64,000 nucleotides of DNA from Planococcus sp. SK3692 (GTDB lineage: Bacteria; Bacillota; Bacilli; Bacillales_A; Planococcaceae): positions 1-64,000 of the forward strand of contig NZ_JARCHV010000001.1 in NCBI RefSeq assembly GCF_028890485.2. The letters run 5' to 3'. Numbering within the stretch: position 1 is the first letter of the stretch; the number at the start of each line of letters is the position of its first letter. A program made the position numbers and the translations under genes. Shown here piece by piece: positions 26,489 to 35,479 of this stretch. Under the pieces are notes generated by a model. The model saw only the letters and a program-made list of their open reading frames with translations. It searched no databases and was not told where the DNA came from.

Positions 26489-27417
26489 TCTACACATGCA
26501 CATTTGCTCCATCCATTGATTACACAGCGTATTTAACGCATTTTGAAAGTGGCGCTTTGAACCGCTCAGATGAAGTGTATTATTATCCCGGCGGCAAAGG
26601 CATCAACGTCTCGCGCGTACTCAGCCGTTTGGGCCTTACAAGCCGAGCGCTCGGATTCGCCGGCGGGTTTACGGGGCGTTTTATCGAAGAGTTTTTAGAC
26701 GCAGAAGGCATTGAAACCGACTTTATCGACACCGGTGCCATTACGCGGATCAATGTCAAAATCAAGACCGAACAGGAAACCGAATTGAACGGGCCCGGGC
26801 CGGTGCTAGAAGAAGCGCAGCTGGAACAATTGAAAGAAAAAATTGCTGTTATGCAAGCAGGCGATTGGTTCATCCTAGCTGGTAGCTTGCCGTCATCGGT
26901 ACCGACACAGTTTTTCAAGGGTCTGGCATTACGTTGCGAGGAGCGGGGCATTCATTTCGTACTCGATACGTCCGGCCCTGCACTAGAGGAATTACTGGAT
27001 TCAAAGCCTTTTCTCATTAAACCGAATGAGCATGAACTCGGAGAGATTTTTGGTGTGGACATCAATACCCAAGCCCAAGCGTTCCAATATGCCAGCCTGC
27101 TTTTGGACAGAGGGGTTGAGCATGTCGTCGTTTCCATGGGCGGGGCGGGAGCCATCTATGCTTCCCGAGGCCATCGCTATACAGCGAATGTGCCAAAAGG
27201 CAAAGTTGTCAATACCGTTGGCTCAGGAGACTCCTTAGTATCAGGATTTATCGCCTCATATATTCAGCACAAAGACCCCTTACAAGCATTCCGATACGGC
27301 GTCGCCAGCGGAAGCGCCACTGCTTTCCGCAGTGATCTATGCGAACAGCGAGATGTCGAACGATTGCTTCCTGAAGTGACCGTAACCCCATTCGAAGAAA
27401 AGGATGTGACAAAATGA
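26485..27417 (+). CDS. fruK: 1-phosphofructokinase
   Basis: Phosphorylates fructose 1-phosphate to fructose 1,6-bisphosphate with ATP. A PfkB-family kinase of 310 aa, with the N-terminal TCTFAPSIDYTAYL, the PfkB signature YYPGGKGINVSRVLSRLG and the C-terminal catalytic motif VNTVGSGDSLVSGFIAS, whose Asp is the base. It overlaps fruR and fruA by 4 bp on each side, so the three genes are translationally coupled. Confidence 0.96.
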   Translation: MIYTCTFAPSIDYTAYLTHFESGALNRSDEVYYYPGGKGINVSRVLSRLGLTSRALGFAGGFTGRFIEEFLDAEGIETDFIDTGAITRINVKIKTEQETELNGPGPVLEEAQLEQLKEKIAVMQAGDWFILAGSLPSSVPTQFFKGLALRCEERGIHFVLDTSGPALEELLDSKPFLIKPNEHELGEIFGVDINTQAQAFQYASLLLDRGVEHVVVSMGGAGAIYASRGHRYTANVPKGKVVNTVGSGDSLVSGFIASYIQHKDPLQAFRYGVASGSATAFRSDLCEQRDVERLLPEVTVTPFEEKDVTK

Positions 27418-29333
27418 GAATTACACAATTATTGACGGAACACACCATTATCCTGGATTTAAAATCCCGCTCCAAACGGGAAGTATTGGACGAACTGGCT
27501 GAGCAATTGGACCAGGCAGGGAAATTGAACGACAAGCAGCAATTCACGAAAGATATCCTGGCGCGTGAAGAACAAAGCACCACGGGCATCGGCGATACGA
27601 TTGCCATACCTCACGCCAAATCCGAAGCGGTCAAAACGCCAGCCATCGCGTTCGGCCGTTCGTTTGAAGGGATTGATTTCGAATCCTTGGACGGTCAGCC
27701 TGCGCAATTGTTTTTCATGATTGCGGCAACAGCCGGTGCGAATGATGACCATTTGGAAGCTTTATCGCGCCTTGCCACGTTCTTGATGGATGAGAAGTTC
27801 CGCGTCAATATCCTAGAAGCCGAGTCGAAGCAACAAGTGCTCGATATCGTCTCTGCGAAAGAAGCGGAAGTGGACGGGCCGGAACAAACTGAGTCGACGC
27901 CAGCTGCCGGTGCACCAGCTACAGGCGGTAAAATTCTCGCGGTAACGGCCTGCCCAACAGGCATCGCGCACACGTATATGGCAGCAGAGAAGCTTAACGG
28001 GCGTGCGAAAGAGCGCGGCATCAACTTGAAAGTGGAAACGAACGGCTCGAGCGGCGTGAAAAACCGCTTGACGGATGCAGAGATCGCGGAAGCGGATGCC
28101 ATCATCGTCGCAGCCGACACGAAAGTCGAAATGGCAAGGTTCGACGGCAAACACGTCATCCAGACACAAGTCGGTAAAGCAATCTACGAAGCGGATCAAT
28201 TACTCGACCGAGCACTGGCACAAGATGCACCGGTCTATAAGCATGACCGCACAAAAGATGCAGATACCGGTACTGAAACGAAATCAGGCTTCTATAAGCA
28301 TTTGATGAACGGCGTATCGAACATGCTGCCATTTGTGGTCGGCGGCGGAATCTTAATCGCCTTGTCATTCTTCTTTGGCATCAACGCGGCAGACCCGAAT
28401 AGCCCGGAATACAATGAATTTGCTGCGATGCTGTCAACGATCGGCGGCGGCACGGCGTTCTTCCTGATGGTTCCTGTCCTTGCCGGATTTATCGCAATGA
28501 GCATCGCCGACCGTCCCGGGTTTGCTCCAGGGATGATCGGGGGCTTGCTTGCCATCACGGTTACAGGCGTTGAAGAAGCGAGCGGCGGTTCCGGTTTCCT
28601 CGGCGGTTTGATCGCCGGCTTCCTTGCCGGTTACGTGACGCTTCTCGTGAAGAAAGTGTTCTCGGGTATTCCGCAAAGCCTGGAAGGATTGAAACCGGTG
28701 TTGTTCTACCCGGTATTCAGCATTCTGATCACAGGAGTCATCATGATGCTCATCAACCCGCCACTGACGCAAGTGTACACAGGAATCTCCGCTTTCCTTG
28801 AAAGCCTCGGCGGTACCAACCTTGTTCTCGTCGGACTTCTCCTTGGCGGCATGATGGCAGTCGATATGGGTGGTCCGGTCAATAAAGCCGCTTACACATT
28901 CGGCATCGCTATGCTCGATGCACAGAACTTCAACTTCATGGCGACGGTCATGGCAGCGGGTATGGTTCCGCCGCTGGGCCTTGCCATCGCAACAACGATG
29001 TTCAAGAAGAAATTCACCAAACCGGAACGTGAAGCCGGAAAAACGGCGTACGTTCTTGGTGCCAGCTTTATCACTGAAGGCGTCATCCCGTTTGCTGCAG
29101 CCGATCCGGCGCGCGTCATCCCGTCGGCTGTCGCTGGAGCGGCAACGACCGGCGCGCTGGTCATGCTGTTCGATATCGGGCTTCGTGCACCACATGGCGG
29201 CGTCTTCGTCATCGGCTTAGTGGATGGGGGAATGGCGAGCATCTTAATGTATTTGATCGCTATACTCGCTGGTTCGTTTGTGACAGCGATCCTTGTCGGC
29301 TTGCTGAAGAAAAATGTCACGACAGCTGCATAA
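27414..29333 (+). CDS. fruA: PTS fructose transporter, fused EIIABC
   Basis: Imports fructose and phosphorylates it to fructose 1-phosphate. Domains in order are EIIA (residues about 1-145) with the phospho-His in TTGIGDTIAIPHAKSEAV, EIIB (about 175-270) with the phospho-Cys in ILAVTACPTGIAHTYMAAE, and EIIC (about 290-635) with some eight to ten membrane segments, including VAMGGPVN-type DMGGPVNKAAYTFG and SFITEGVIPFAAADPARV. The length of 639 aa matches Bacillus FruA. It is the last gene of fruRKA and ends at a strong terminator. Confidence 0.96.
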   Translation: MRITQLLTEHTIILDLKSRSKREVLDELAEQLDQAGKLNDKQQFTKDILAREEQSTTGIGDTIAIPHAKSEAVKTPAIAFGRSFEGIDFESLDGQPAQLFFMIAATAGANDDHLEALSRLATFLMDEKFRVNILEAESKQQVLDIVSAKEAEVDGPEQTESTPAAGAPATGGKILAVTACPTGIAHTYMAAEKLNGRAKERGINLKVETNGSSGVKNRLTDAEIAEADAIIVAADTKVEMARFDGKHVIQTQVGKAIYEADQLLDRALAQDAPVYKHDRTKDADTGTETKSGFYKHLMNGVSNMLPFVVGGGILIALSFFFGINAADPNSPEYNEFAAMLSTIGGGTAFFLMVPVLAGFIAMSIADRPGFAPGMIGGLLAITVTGVEEASGGSGFLGGLIAGFLAGYVTLLVKKVFSGIPQSLEGLKPVLFYPVFSILITGVIMMLINPPLTQVYTGISAFLESLGGTNLVLVGLLLGGMMAVDMGGPVNKAAYTFGIAMLDAQNFNFMATVMAAGMVPPLGLAIATTMFKKKFTKPEREAGKTAYVLGASFITEGVIPFAAADPARVIPSAVAGAATTGALVMLFDIGLRAPHGGVFVIGLVDGGMASILMYLIAILAGSFVTAILVGLLKKNVTTAA

Positions 29334-29336
29334 ATG

Positions 29337-29375
29337 AAAAAATGCCATCCGGTGAAAGCCGGATGGCATTTTTTT
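29337..29375 (+). terminator. Terminator of the fru operon
   Basis: AAAAAATGCCATCCGG pairs with CCGGATGGCATTTTTT around a short loop. The A-run also allows minus-strand termination of the neighbouring HPr-family gene. Confidence 0.93.
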
Positions 29376-29422
29376 ACGACTTGGCAACAGCAAGTGATTT
29401 AAGGCTGCAAAGCCAAACTCGT

Positions 29423-29698
29423 TCATTGATCGGCATCAATCATCCCTTTTTCTAATAACAGGGCGGATGTGCCGGCAATGGCTTCATGGGCGTCTTGCCC
29501 GTCCGCGTGGATGGTAATGGTCGAGCGGGTCGGAATCCCAAGCCCCATAACGCCGAGTATGGATTTCAAGTTGACGATCCGGTTTTTAAATTCCAGTGAT
29601 AATTCACAGTGAAAACGATTTGCCTCACTGACAAGAGCCGCAGCGGGCCGTGCATGCAAGCCTTCTTCCGCGGAAATGAAAAATTGTTTAGTAACCAT
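29423..29698 (-). CDS. Second HPr-family phosphocarrier protein
   Basis: A 91-aa HPr paralogue. It keeps both functional sites: EEGLHARPAAALV with the phosphorylatable His, and [14 protein letters not shown] with the regulatory Ser. That separates it from Bacillus Crh, where the His is Gln. Sequence away from these motifs differs clearly from the ptsH product 4 kb away. It converges on the fru operon and has its own promoter and a perfect 14-bp palindrome upstream. It may be a fructose-linked or regulatory phosphocarrier. GGAGGAG precedes ATG 29698. Confidence 0.88.
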   Translation of the reverse strand: MVTKQFFISAEEGLHARPAAALVSEANRFHCELSLEFKNRIVNLKSILGVMGLGIPTRSTITIHADGQDAHEAIAGTSALLLEKGMIDADQ

Positions 29699-29717
29699 TT
29701 ATGATTTTCTCCTCCTT

Positions 29718-29767
29718 ATGCAGATCTGCATTTCTCCATTATAAGGTTTTTCGGTCGCAGTTGTTAA
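29718..29767 (-). promoter_or_regulatory. Promoter and palindromic operator of the second HPr gene
   Basis: On the minus strand TTAACA (29767-29762) and TATAAT (29743-29738) are 18 bp apart. The perfect palindrome ATGCAGATCTGCAT at 29718-29731 covers the expected transcription start, a typical repressor position. The cognate regulator is unknown. Confidence 0.6.
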
Positions 29768-29935
29768 GTGCAAGTTTGAAGGATGGATCGAAGCGGCAAA
29801 AATAATTGAAAACGGAACAACAGACTAGGCAAGGAACCAGAAAGAGAGTAAAATGTAAATAAGTTGAATATTCAGACAAAAATATAATTCCTAATTAAGC
29901 GATGACCGAAAGGACAGCATGAGGGAGGGAAAACC

Positions 29936-30301
29936 ATGAAGACCAGCAGCACGGCCGACTTTTTAAGGGACTTTAACGACGCTTTTTTCAAAGGCAGACA
30001 GGAATTCATTGAGCAGCATGTTTCCGATGACGTGGTATGGGTTATGGTCGGATCGATGCCTTTAAAGGGCAGGCAGGCTTTAGTGGATGCGGCTTTCGGG
30101 ATGCAGGATTACACACAAATGGCTTTTGAAATCGACACGATTATTGCGGAAGGGCAAGAAGGAGCAGTAAAAGGCGTCATGACTGCAAAAGGCGGCAACG
30201 ATCGGGAACGCAAATATTGTTATTGTGATTTCTATGAATGGCAAGGGGAGGGCGAGCTTCAAATAACGAAAATGACATCGTTCGTGGTGGAAACGAAATA
30301 G
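29936..30301 (+). CDS. NTF2-like/SnoaL-fold protein
   Basis: A 121-aa protein with the cone-shaped NTF2-like fold pattern: an N-terminal helix pair (ADFLRDFNDAFFKGRQEFIE), then HVSDDVVWVMVGSMPLKGR, and alternating strands to the C-terminal ITKMTSFVVETK. Members of this superfamily include small enzymes and ligand-binding proteins, and no catalytic set is evident. GAGGGAGGG upstream of ATG 29936 is a strong ribosome binding site. It is a single gene with its own terminator. Confidence 0.75.
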   Translation: MKTSSTADFLRDFNDAFFKGRQEFIEQHVSDDVVWVMVGSMPLKGRQALVDAAFGMQDYTQMAFEIDTIIAEGQEGAVKGVMTAKGGNDRERKYCYCDFYEWQGEGELQITKMTSFVVETK

Positions 30302-30325
30302 AGCCGAGAGGGGCTCTATTTTTTT
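30298..30325 (+). terminator. Terminator after the NTF2-like gene
   Basis: ATAGAGCC pairs with GGCTCTAT around a 6-nt loop, followed by T-run. Confidence 0.8.
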
Positions 30326-30497
30326 GATGGTAATTATTTAATTTACATGTACTAAACTACTTAAGGTTTTTGAATAAATAAAAAACAAGCATTCAAGACA
30401 AGATAGACATACTCGGAGAAGAATGCTGACAATTCTTGCGTTCTCATGAAAACTTCGGCAAGATGGGATAATAAGCAATAAGAAAGGGTGCAAGACA

Positions 30498-30701
30498 GTG
30501 GATTATCTGAAATCACGCAAAAATGGATATGTCGTTTTACTGAGCGGGCTTATCCTGGGTGTCATTATTGCCTGGTTGATCAATGATGACCCGGACACAT
30601 CAACCTTGGTCGCTGCAGGGGCGATCGGTGTGGTAATCGGGGAAGCGATCATGTTCTGGCGCTGGAGCAAACAACGCAAGACAACACAACGCAACGATTG
30701 A
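30498..30701 (+). CDS. Small membrane protein, 67 aa
   Basis: Two hydrophobic segments, GYVVLLSGLILGVIIAWLI and TLVAAGAIGVVIGEAIMFW, with a short acidic loop (NDDPDTS) between them and a basic tail. The start is GTG 30498 with AGAAAGGGTG upstream. I recognise no family. It is followed 48 bp later by a phosphatase gene in the same direction with no terminator between, so they may be co-transcribed. An AT-rich block resembling the leader of the AarF gene lies upstream. Confidence 0.65.
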   Translation: MDYLKSRKNGYVVLLSGLILGVIIAWLINDDPDTSTLVAAGAIGVVIGEAIMFWRWSKQRKTTQRND

Positions 30702-30749
30702 GGGCTAGCAACAAGTAATCATATAACAGCAGAAGGGAAGTAGAAGGCA

Positions 30750-31337
30750 ATGACGACAATCTGCCTGATTCGGCATGGCGAGACGGAATGGAATAAGATT
30801 GGCCGCATCCAAGGGACAACGGATGTGCCGCTGAACGACAAAGGAAAGCTTCAGGCACGTGCATGCGGGACGCATTTGACGAAAGAAGCATGGGATGTCA
30901 TCGTGACGAGCCCACTCAAGCGCGCTAAAGAGACCGCGGCGATTATCAATGAAACGATGGGTTTGCCGATCATTGAAATGAAAGAGTTTCAGGAAAAGCA
31001 TTTCGGCAAAGCGGAAGGCATGACGGCAGAGGAGCGTTACAGCTTGTATCCAGACAAAAATTACCCAGGTCAGGAACAGCCACAAGAGTTCCACGGCAGG
31101 CTGTCAAAGGGGCTCTCACAACTCAATGAGCGCTTCGGGAACCAGCGTGTGCTCGTCGTAGCGCATGGAGGCGTCATCAACGCCATCCTTGAGCAATTGG
31201 CGCACGGTGAGTACGACGGAGAAGTCCGTTTACAAAATGGCGGCATGAACCACTTGGCGTATGCCAGCGAGCGCTGGGAGATCCACAAGTATAATTTCAT
31301 CGACCATCTTGAATTGCTGGATGCGACAACCAAGTAA
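30750..31337 (+). CDS. Histidine phosphatase family protein (phosphoglycerate-mutase-like)
   Basis: A 195-aa phosphatase of the branch-1 histidine acid phosphatase/PGM superfamily. The phospho-His motif is CLIRHGETEWN at the N-terminus, with VTSPLKRAKETA supplying the second Arg, EKHFGKAEGMTAEE the catalytic Glu region, and VLVVAHGGVINAIL the second His. It is too short for true cofactor-dependent phosphoglycerate mutase, and such proteins are usually broad phosphatases (PhoE-like). AGAAGGGAAG precedes ATG 30750. Confidence 0.88.
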   Translation: MTTICLIRHGETEWNKIGRIQGTTDVPLNDKGKLQARACGTHLTKEAWDVIVTSPLKRAKETAAIINETMGLPIIEMKEFQEKHFGKAEGMTAEERYSLYPDKNYPGQEQPQEFHGRLSKGLSQLNERFGNQRVLVVAHGGVINAILEQLAHGEYDGEVRLQNGGMNHLAYASERWEIHKYNFIDHLELLDATTK

Positions 31338-31362
31338 GTACGAAGCCAAAGGAGCTAGACAT

Positions 31363-31707
31363 ATGGAGCACGGTGAACTGAAAAGCTTGCGCGAAGAAAT
31401 CGAAAAACTAAAATTTCACAACCGGACGCTGCTGGCGCTGCTTGGGCAGTTGTTAGAAGAGGACATGCAAGACCCGTCAATCCATGAAGCGATTGTGGTG
31501 CATGATTTGTCAAAAGCTGAACTCCGGGAATTCACGCAATTGATTCGCGACTACGAAGGCGATGTGAAAGCTTTTAAGCAGCAGTCAGGGAACTTGGGCC
31601 CCAAATTTACGGACATGAGCGTCAAAGGCTTGCTGCAAGCGTTCGTTGGGTCTAATATGCTGACCGATAAATGTGAATCAATCCTTCAATCATATGAAGT
31701 AAATTGA
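31363..31707 (+). CDS. Hypothetical helical protein, 114 aa
   Basis: The frame begins far upstream within the phosphatase gene, but AAAGGAGC at 31349-31356 points to ATG 31363. The product starts MEHGELKSLREEIEKLKF, a short coiled coil, and continues with HDLSKAELREFTQLIRDYEG and SVKGLLQAFVGSNMLTDKC. The pattern recalls the DUF1878 family of Bacillus (YhaI-like), but I am not sure. It follows the phosphatase gene by 25 bp and is probably co-transcribed. Confidence 0.65.
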   Translation: MEHGELKSLREEIEKLKFHNRTLLALLGQLLEEDMQDPSIHEAIVVHDLSKAELREFTQLIRDYEGDVKAFKQQSGNLGPKFTDMSVKGLLQAFVGSNMLTDKCESILQSYEVN

Positions 31708-31711
31708 ATGA

Positions 31712-31742
31712 AAAACCACCGCCTATTTCAGGCGGTGGTTTA
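31712..31742. terminator. Terminator between convergent genes
   Basis: AAACCACCGCCT pairs with AGGCGGTGGTTT. The T-run is better on the minus strand, so it mainly serves the small membrane-protein gene at 31774. Confidence 0.8.
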
Positions 31743-31773
31743 CAGGGTATTGAGCATTGCTGATGGCATCAAA

Positions 31774-31986
31774 TCATTTGCGTTTTTTGGCAGTATCAGC
31801 CGTAGGTGCTTCCTTCGCATCGAATATGCCGCGCCGATAAACAAATACAGCCAGCGCCGCCATAAATAAAGCGGAATTAAACCAGAACACGAGATCATTT
31901 AAATTGCCGCTAAACAACAAGGTGTTGAGGACGGTCAATAAATGCATCACCAGTAAAAAAATGAATAAAATCGTTGAGGTTCTCAT
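31774..31986 (-). CDS. Small membrane protein, 70 aa
   Basis: Two membrane segments (ILFIFLLVMHLLTVLNTLLF and LVFWFNSALFMAALAVFVY) and a basic C-terminus ending AKKRK. The frame can open at 32019, but GGAGTGAT lies correctly before ATG 31986, giving a start MRTSTILFIFLL. I recognise no family. It is divergent from the SRPBCC gene. Confidence 0.65.
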   Translation of the reverse strand: MRTSTILFIFLLVMHLLTVLNTLLFSGNLNDLVFWFNSALFMAALAVFVYRRGIFDAKEAPTADTAKKRK

Positions 31987-32092
31987 CAAATCACTCCAAA
32001 ATCGTTTTGCTCTATCCATTGTAACGGAATTGGCGGGTAGCGGTAAGCCTTTATGGTAATTGTAGAAAAGAGTTCATGAAAGGATGAGGAAA

Positions 32093-32548
32093 ATGGTCAA
32101 ATGGAAAGAGCAAATGGTCATCGATGCACCCATCGAACGGGTGTGGGAGTTGTTCCAGGACGAGCAGATCCAGCGCATCATGCCAAAAGTAGAAGCGCAT
32201 GAGCTGCTTGAAGGGCAGAATAATGCGACAGGTGCCAAACACGCCCAAGTATACACCGAAGGCAAACAGCAGCAGCGCTACATCGTTGAAACACTATCGT
32301 ATGTGGATGAACCAAACAGGAAATACCGCGAGACGGCTTTTGAGATGGGGCAGATGTTCAAAGTGCGCTATGCGTTTAGTTTGGAAAAACAGTCGGACCA
32401 AAGCACGCGTTTTGTGTATGAAGGGCAAAACAAAGGGATGAGCGTCACAGGGAAGATGATGCTTTTGGCAGGCAGTAAAAAGGCCGCTCAAACCACCGTG
32501 TTGAATTTCATGAACAGGGTCAAGGAGCAAGCGGAATCTCAAAATTAA
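32093..32548 (+). CDS. SRPBCC (START-like) family protein
   Basis: A 151-aa protein with the helix-grip fold used to bind hydrophobic ligands. The opening WKEQMVIDAPIERVWELFQD is the SRPBCC signature, and the long C-terminal helix (KAAQTTVLNFMNRVKEQAES) closes the cavity. It resembles polyketide-cyclase/dehydrase-type proteins of unknown ligand. ATG 32093 with AAAGGATGAGG is preferred to ATG 32084. No terminator is visible after it. Confidence 0.8.
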   Translation: MVKWKEQMVIDAPIERVWELFQDEQIQRIMPKVEAHELLEGQNNATGAKHAQVYTEGKQQQRYIVETLSYVDEPNRKYRETAFEMGQMFKVRYAFSLEKQSDQSTRFVYEGQNKGMSVTGKMMLLAGSKKAAQTTVLNFMNRVKEQAESQN

Positions 32549-32779
32549 CAATAGTGGATTAACTGGAATTGTCCAACCATTTTAATAAATGTAGTAAACT
32601 ACATAAGGTATTTTATAAAAAGAAAAAACCGCCAACAACCAAAATTCATTGACTGCAAACAAAAAGAAGGAAGCGATTGGTAACACCTCGAAATTACATA
32701 GGTAGAGGCTATATGTTATTCCAGGGTAAGAACCGACAGAGCATCATCGTTACTGGGTGTCAGGGAAAGGGGTACGCGA

Positions 32780-34792
32780 ATGGTCATATATATACGGATG
32801 ATTGCTGAAATGCTGGTCATCGCCATTTTTATTTATTTTGTCAGCGGCCGGTTGATGGGGTCAAAAGTGAACTTCACGAAACGGATATTGTCTGTCGTGC
32901 TGGGGATTGTCTTGACGACATTTGTCTATTGGTATTCCTATTTGCGCTATACCGAATTTATGGATGACGCCTTCGCAACGATGTTGACAGATACCAGCAC
33001 CGTCATTTGGATCGGCAGCATGCTGATGATTTCAATGCTGTTTTACTTGATCCTTGAATTATTCGATCCCATTGAACTGGGAGACCGAGGCGAACGTATC
33101 ACGAACCGCAAGTTTATCTGGAAACGGCTGCGCAGCCGCTGGAGACGCCAGAAACGCTTAAGCAAAGTGCTCGAGATTGCGGTCAAAAACGGCATTTCCA
33201 GCACCCTGAAATATGCGCGTCATCGCGAAAACAACCATGAGCTTGCAGTTGCTTTTCGCAGGACGCTTGAAGAGGCAGGTGGTGTGTTCATCAAATTCGG
33301 CCAAGTATTGTCGACTCGGACAGATTTGTTTGCACCGGTTTTCATCGAAGAACTGAGCCAGCTGCAGCAAAACGTCAAAGCTTTGCCAAAAGAGCAAGTG
33401 ACAGAAATCTTACGAAAATCCATGGCGCAGCCGATTGAAGAAGTGTTTTCAAAGCTTGAGAAAGAACCGCTGGCATCGGCATCGATCGGCCAGATCCATC
33501 GCGGTGTGCTGCGCAAGACCAATGAAGAAGTCATCATTAAGATGCAGCGTCCGGAAGTGAGCGCTATCATGCGGGATGATTTGGACATTCTCGTGGAATT
33601 TGCTGAATGGGTGTCCAGTAAATCCACATGGGCACAAAACATCGGATTCCGTGAACTGGCGGTCGGATTCGCCAATGGCTTGCGCGAGGAAATCGACTTT
33701 GAGATCGAAATGCGTAATATGATTCAAGTGAAGAACGCTCTAGAAGACAGCAAAAATCAAGTCAAAATCCCGAAAGTGTACCGGGAATACAGCAATTCAA
33801 CGATTATTGTCATGCAGTATTTCCAAGGCAAAAGCATTTCAAAAGGCGATGCGGTGTTCCGCCATTTTACTGTTGAGCCAAAAAAATTCGGGCGCACCGT
33901 GTTGTTTTCATTCTTGGAGCAAATGCTGTTTTCTGGCATATTCCACGCTGATCCGCATCCCGGAAACATCTTTATCGACGAAACCGATGGCCAACCGATT
34001 TTGCTTGATTTTGGTTCGGTCGGCCGCTTGACAGCCCCGCAGCAGGAAGCGCTCAATCATTTCATTATTGGCATCCAACAAAACGATGCCAGCATTGTCC
34101 ATGATGCCGTCAGAAAGCTGGTGGAAAATGGCGAGAAGCTCGACGGCGCGAAATTTGAACATGCCATCGGGGAGATTTTATTAAAGATTTCCTATGTCGA
34201 CCGAATACCGACCGCAGAATTGATCCATTCCTTATTTGATGTCACCCGCGAATTCGGCTTGGCGTTTTATCCGTCTGTGGGAATCGCGCTCAGGTCGTTA
34301 ATCAGCCTTGACAGCACCTTGCACACCATCGATCCCAAGTTCGATATGTTCACAGAAGCGAAAAGCTTCGCGAAAGAATACAAGACATCGGTATTGAAAA
34401 AGCCATTTAAGCAGCCGTTCGCGACAAAAGAACGCATCGAGGAGGAATTGGTGCTGATCTTGCCGGAAGTCGCCAAGCTGCCGAAACGCATCGACCAATT
34501 GATCCGGCGCGTTGAAGGCGGTAAGATCATTTTGCACCATGATGTATTTTCTGATAAGCACAACGCTGGATTTGTCATGCAATTATTCTCCAGGTTTGTC
34601 TTGTTGATGTCGGGAATTACGTTCGGGTTCATCTCAGCTGCTTTATTGGCCATCGCCCAATTTATTGATACCGTATACGCAATTTACTTGAATACAGCGG
34701 CGTACGGAGGGCTGTTCTTATGCGTCATTTTGCTCGTCAGGTTGTCGATTCAGGCCATTCGGGATATGAAACGCAGCAACCAGTATAAATAG
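32780..34792 (+). CDS. ABC1/AarF/UbiB-family kinase-like membrane protein
   Basis: An atypical kinase-like protein of 670 aa. Residues 1-95 carry three membrane segments; the ADCK-type kinase domain covers about 140-480, and two more membrane segments end the protein (FVLLMSGITFGFISAALLAI, GGLFLCVILLVRLSI). Family motifs are FIKFGQVLSTRTDLFAP (KxGQ), PLASASIGQIHRGVL (Ala-rich loop), FHADPHPGNIFI (catalytic loop) and ILLDFGSVGRL (DFG). UbiB/ADCK proteins support isoprenoid quinone synthesis. A 231-nt untranslated stretch precedes it, and it is monocistronic. Confidence 0.87.
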   Translation: MVIYIRMIAEMLVIAIFIYFVSGRLMGSKVNFTKRILSVVLGIVLTTFVYWYSYLRYTEFMDDAFATMLTDTSTVIWIGSMLMISMLFYLILELFDPIELGDRGERITNRKFIWKRLRSRWRRQKRLSKVLEIAVKNGISSTLKYARHRENNHELAVAFRRTLEEAGGVFIKFGQVLSTRTDLFAPVFIEELSQLQQNVKALPKEQVTEILRKSMAQPIEEVFSKLEKEPLASASIGQIHRGVLRKTNEEVIIKMQRPEVSAIMRDDLDILVEFAEWVSSKSTWAQNIGFRELAVGFANGLREEIDFEIEMRNMIQVKNALEDSKNQVKIPKVYREYSNSTIIVMQYFQGKSISKGDAVFRHFTVEPKKFGRTVLFSFLEQMLFSGIFHADPHPGNIFIDETDGQPILLDFGSVGRLTAPQQEALNHFIIGIQQNDASIVHDAVRKLVENGEKLDGAKFEHAIGEILLKISYVDRIPTAELIHSLFDVTREFGLAFYPSVGIALRSLISLDSTLHTIDPKFDMFTEAKSFAKEYKTSVLKKPFKQPFATKERIEEELVLILPEVAKLPKRIDQLIRRVEGGKIILHHDVFSDKHNAGFVMQLFSRFVLLMSGITFGFISAALLAIAQFIDTVYAIYLNTAAYGGLFLCVILLVRLSIQAIRDMKRSNQYK

Positions 34793-34816
34793 TTGCTTGA
34801 ATAGAGCTTTCTTACT

Positions 34817-34856
34817 AAAAATCCATCCTGGAACCGTTTGCCAGGGTGGATTTTTT
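34817..34856 (+). terminator. Terminator of the AarF-like gene
   Basis: AAAATCCATCCTGG pairs with CCAGGGTGGATTTT, followed by T-run, 24 bp after the stop codon. Confidence 0.88.
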
Positions 34857-35236
34857 CATAGGCTGATCAATGGAAAGAGATTACAAGTTTCTGGACAGCG
34901 GATTTTATATAGCTATACGTAACAAGATGAAGGTTTAAAGCAAGAACGTGTAGCATCAAACCTGATGGAGTGATCGAGTCATCGAGTCATCAATCGAATT
35001 GTTTATAACCAAATGCTCGAATATGAACCAAGGCAATAAAACCGGAACTTGCAAGGATTTTGGATTCGCTATGCCAGTAGGATGAAATACATATCGAGAA
35101 AGGACACGGTGATAAATTCGAAGTGCTAGAAGAAAGCGTTCTGAACGACCATTTGAAATAATCAGTAGCTGGTCTTTAGAAACACAGGGGTTGGGTGATG
35201 GGGACCGGCCAAATGGCTGAGAATGTCGTTTTAAAA

Positions 35237-35268
<32 letters not shown>

Positions 35269-35418
35269 GTGTTTCATTTAATAAGTATACTCAATACAGT
35301 GAGACGAAACCGGGATTTTCAGTGAAACTGGCTATTTTTTCATCTGTTGCGTTATTCGTTTTATTTGAGTGATTTTATCTTTTTTCTATGAATGCTGCGT
35401 TGCTTCACATGATGAGTA

Positions 35419-35479
35419 AATAATAAAACCCAAACCGGTTCAGCTGTTTACCAGCCGTTTCGGTTTGGATTTTATTATT
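35419..35479 (+). terminator. Long hairpin in the gene-poor stretch
   Basis: AATAATAAAACCCAAACCG (35419-35437) pairs with CGGTTTGGATTTTATTATT (35461-35479), 18 of 19 bp, around a 23-nt loop. It looks like a terminator without an adjacent gene, so it may end a small RNA or a lost gene. Confidence 0.5.

Noticed and set aside
28434..29195. 253-aa frame antisense to fruA
   Set aside because: It lies wholly within the EIIC region of fruA, has an implausible His/Arg/Asp-rich composition and no start signal.
29423..29698. Assigning the second HPr gene as crh
   Set aside because: Crh has Gln in place of the active His; this protein keeps His in EEGLHARPA.
32549..32779. Possible lysine, Mg2+ or Mn2+ riboswitch in the 231-nt leader of the AarF-like gene
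   Set aside because: Short matches such as GGTAGAGGC exist, but the remaining conserved blocks of the lysine, M-box and yybP-ykoY classes are missing and no expression platform is visible.
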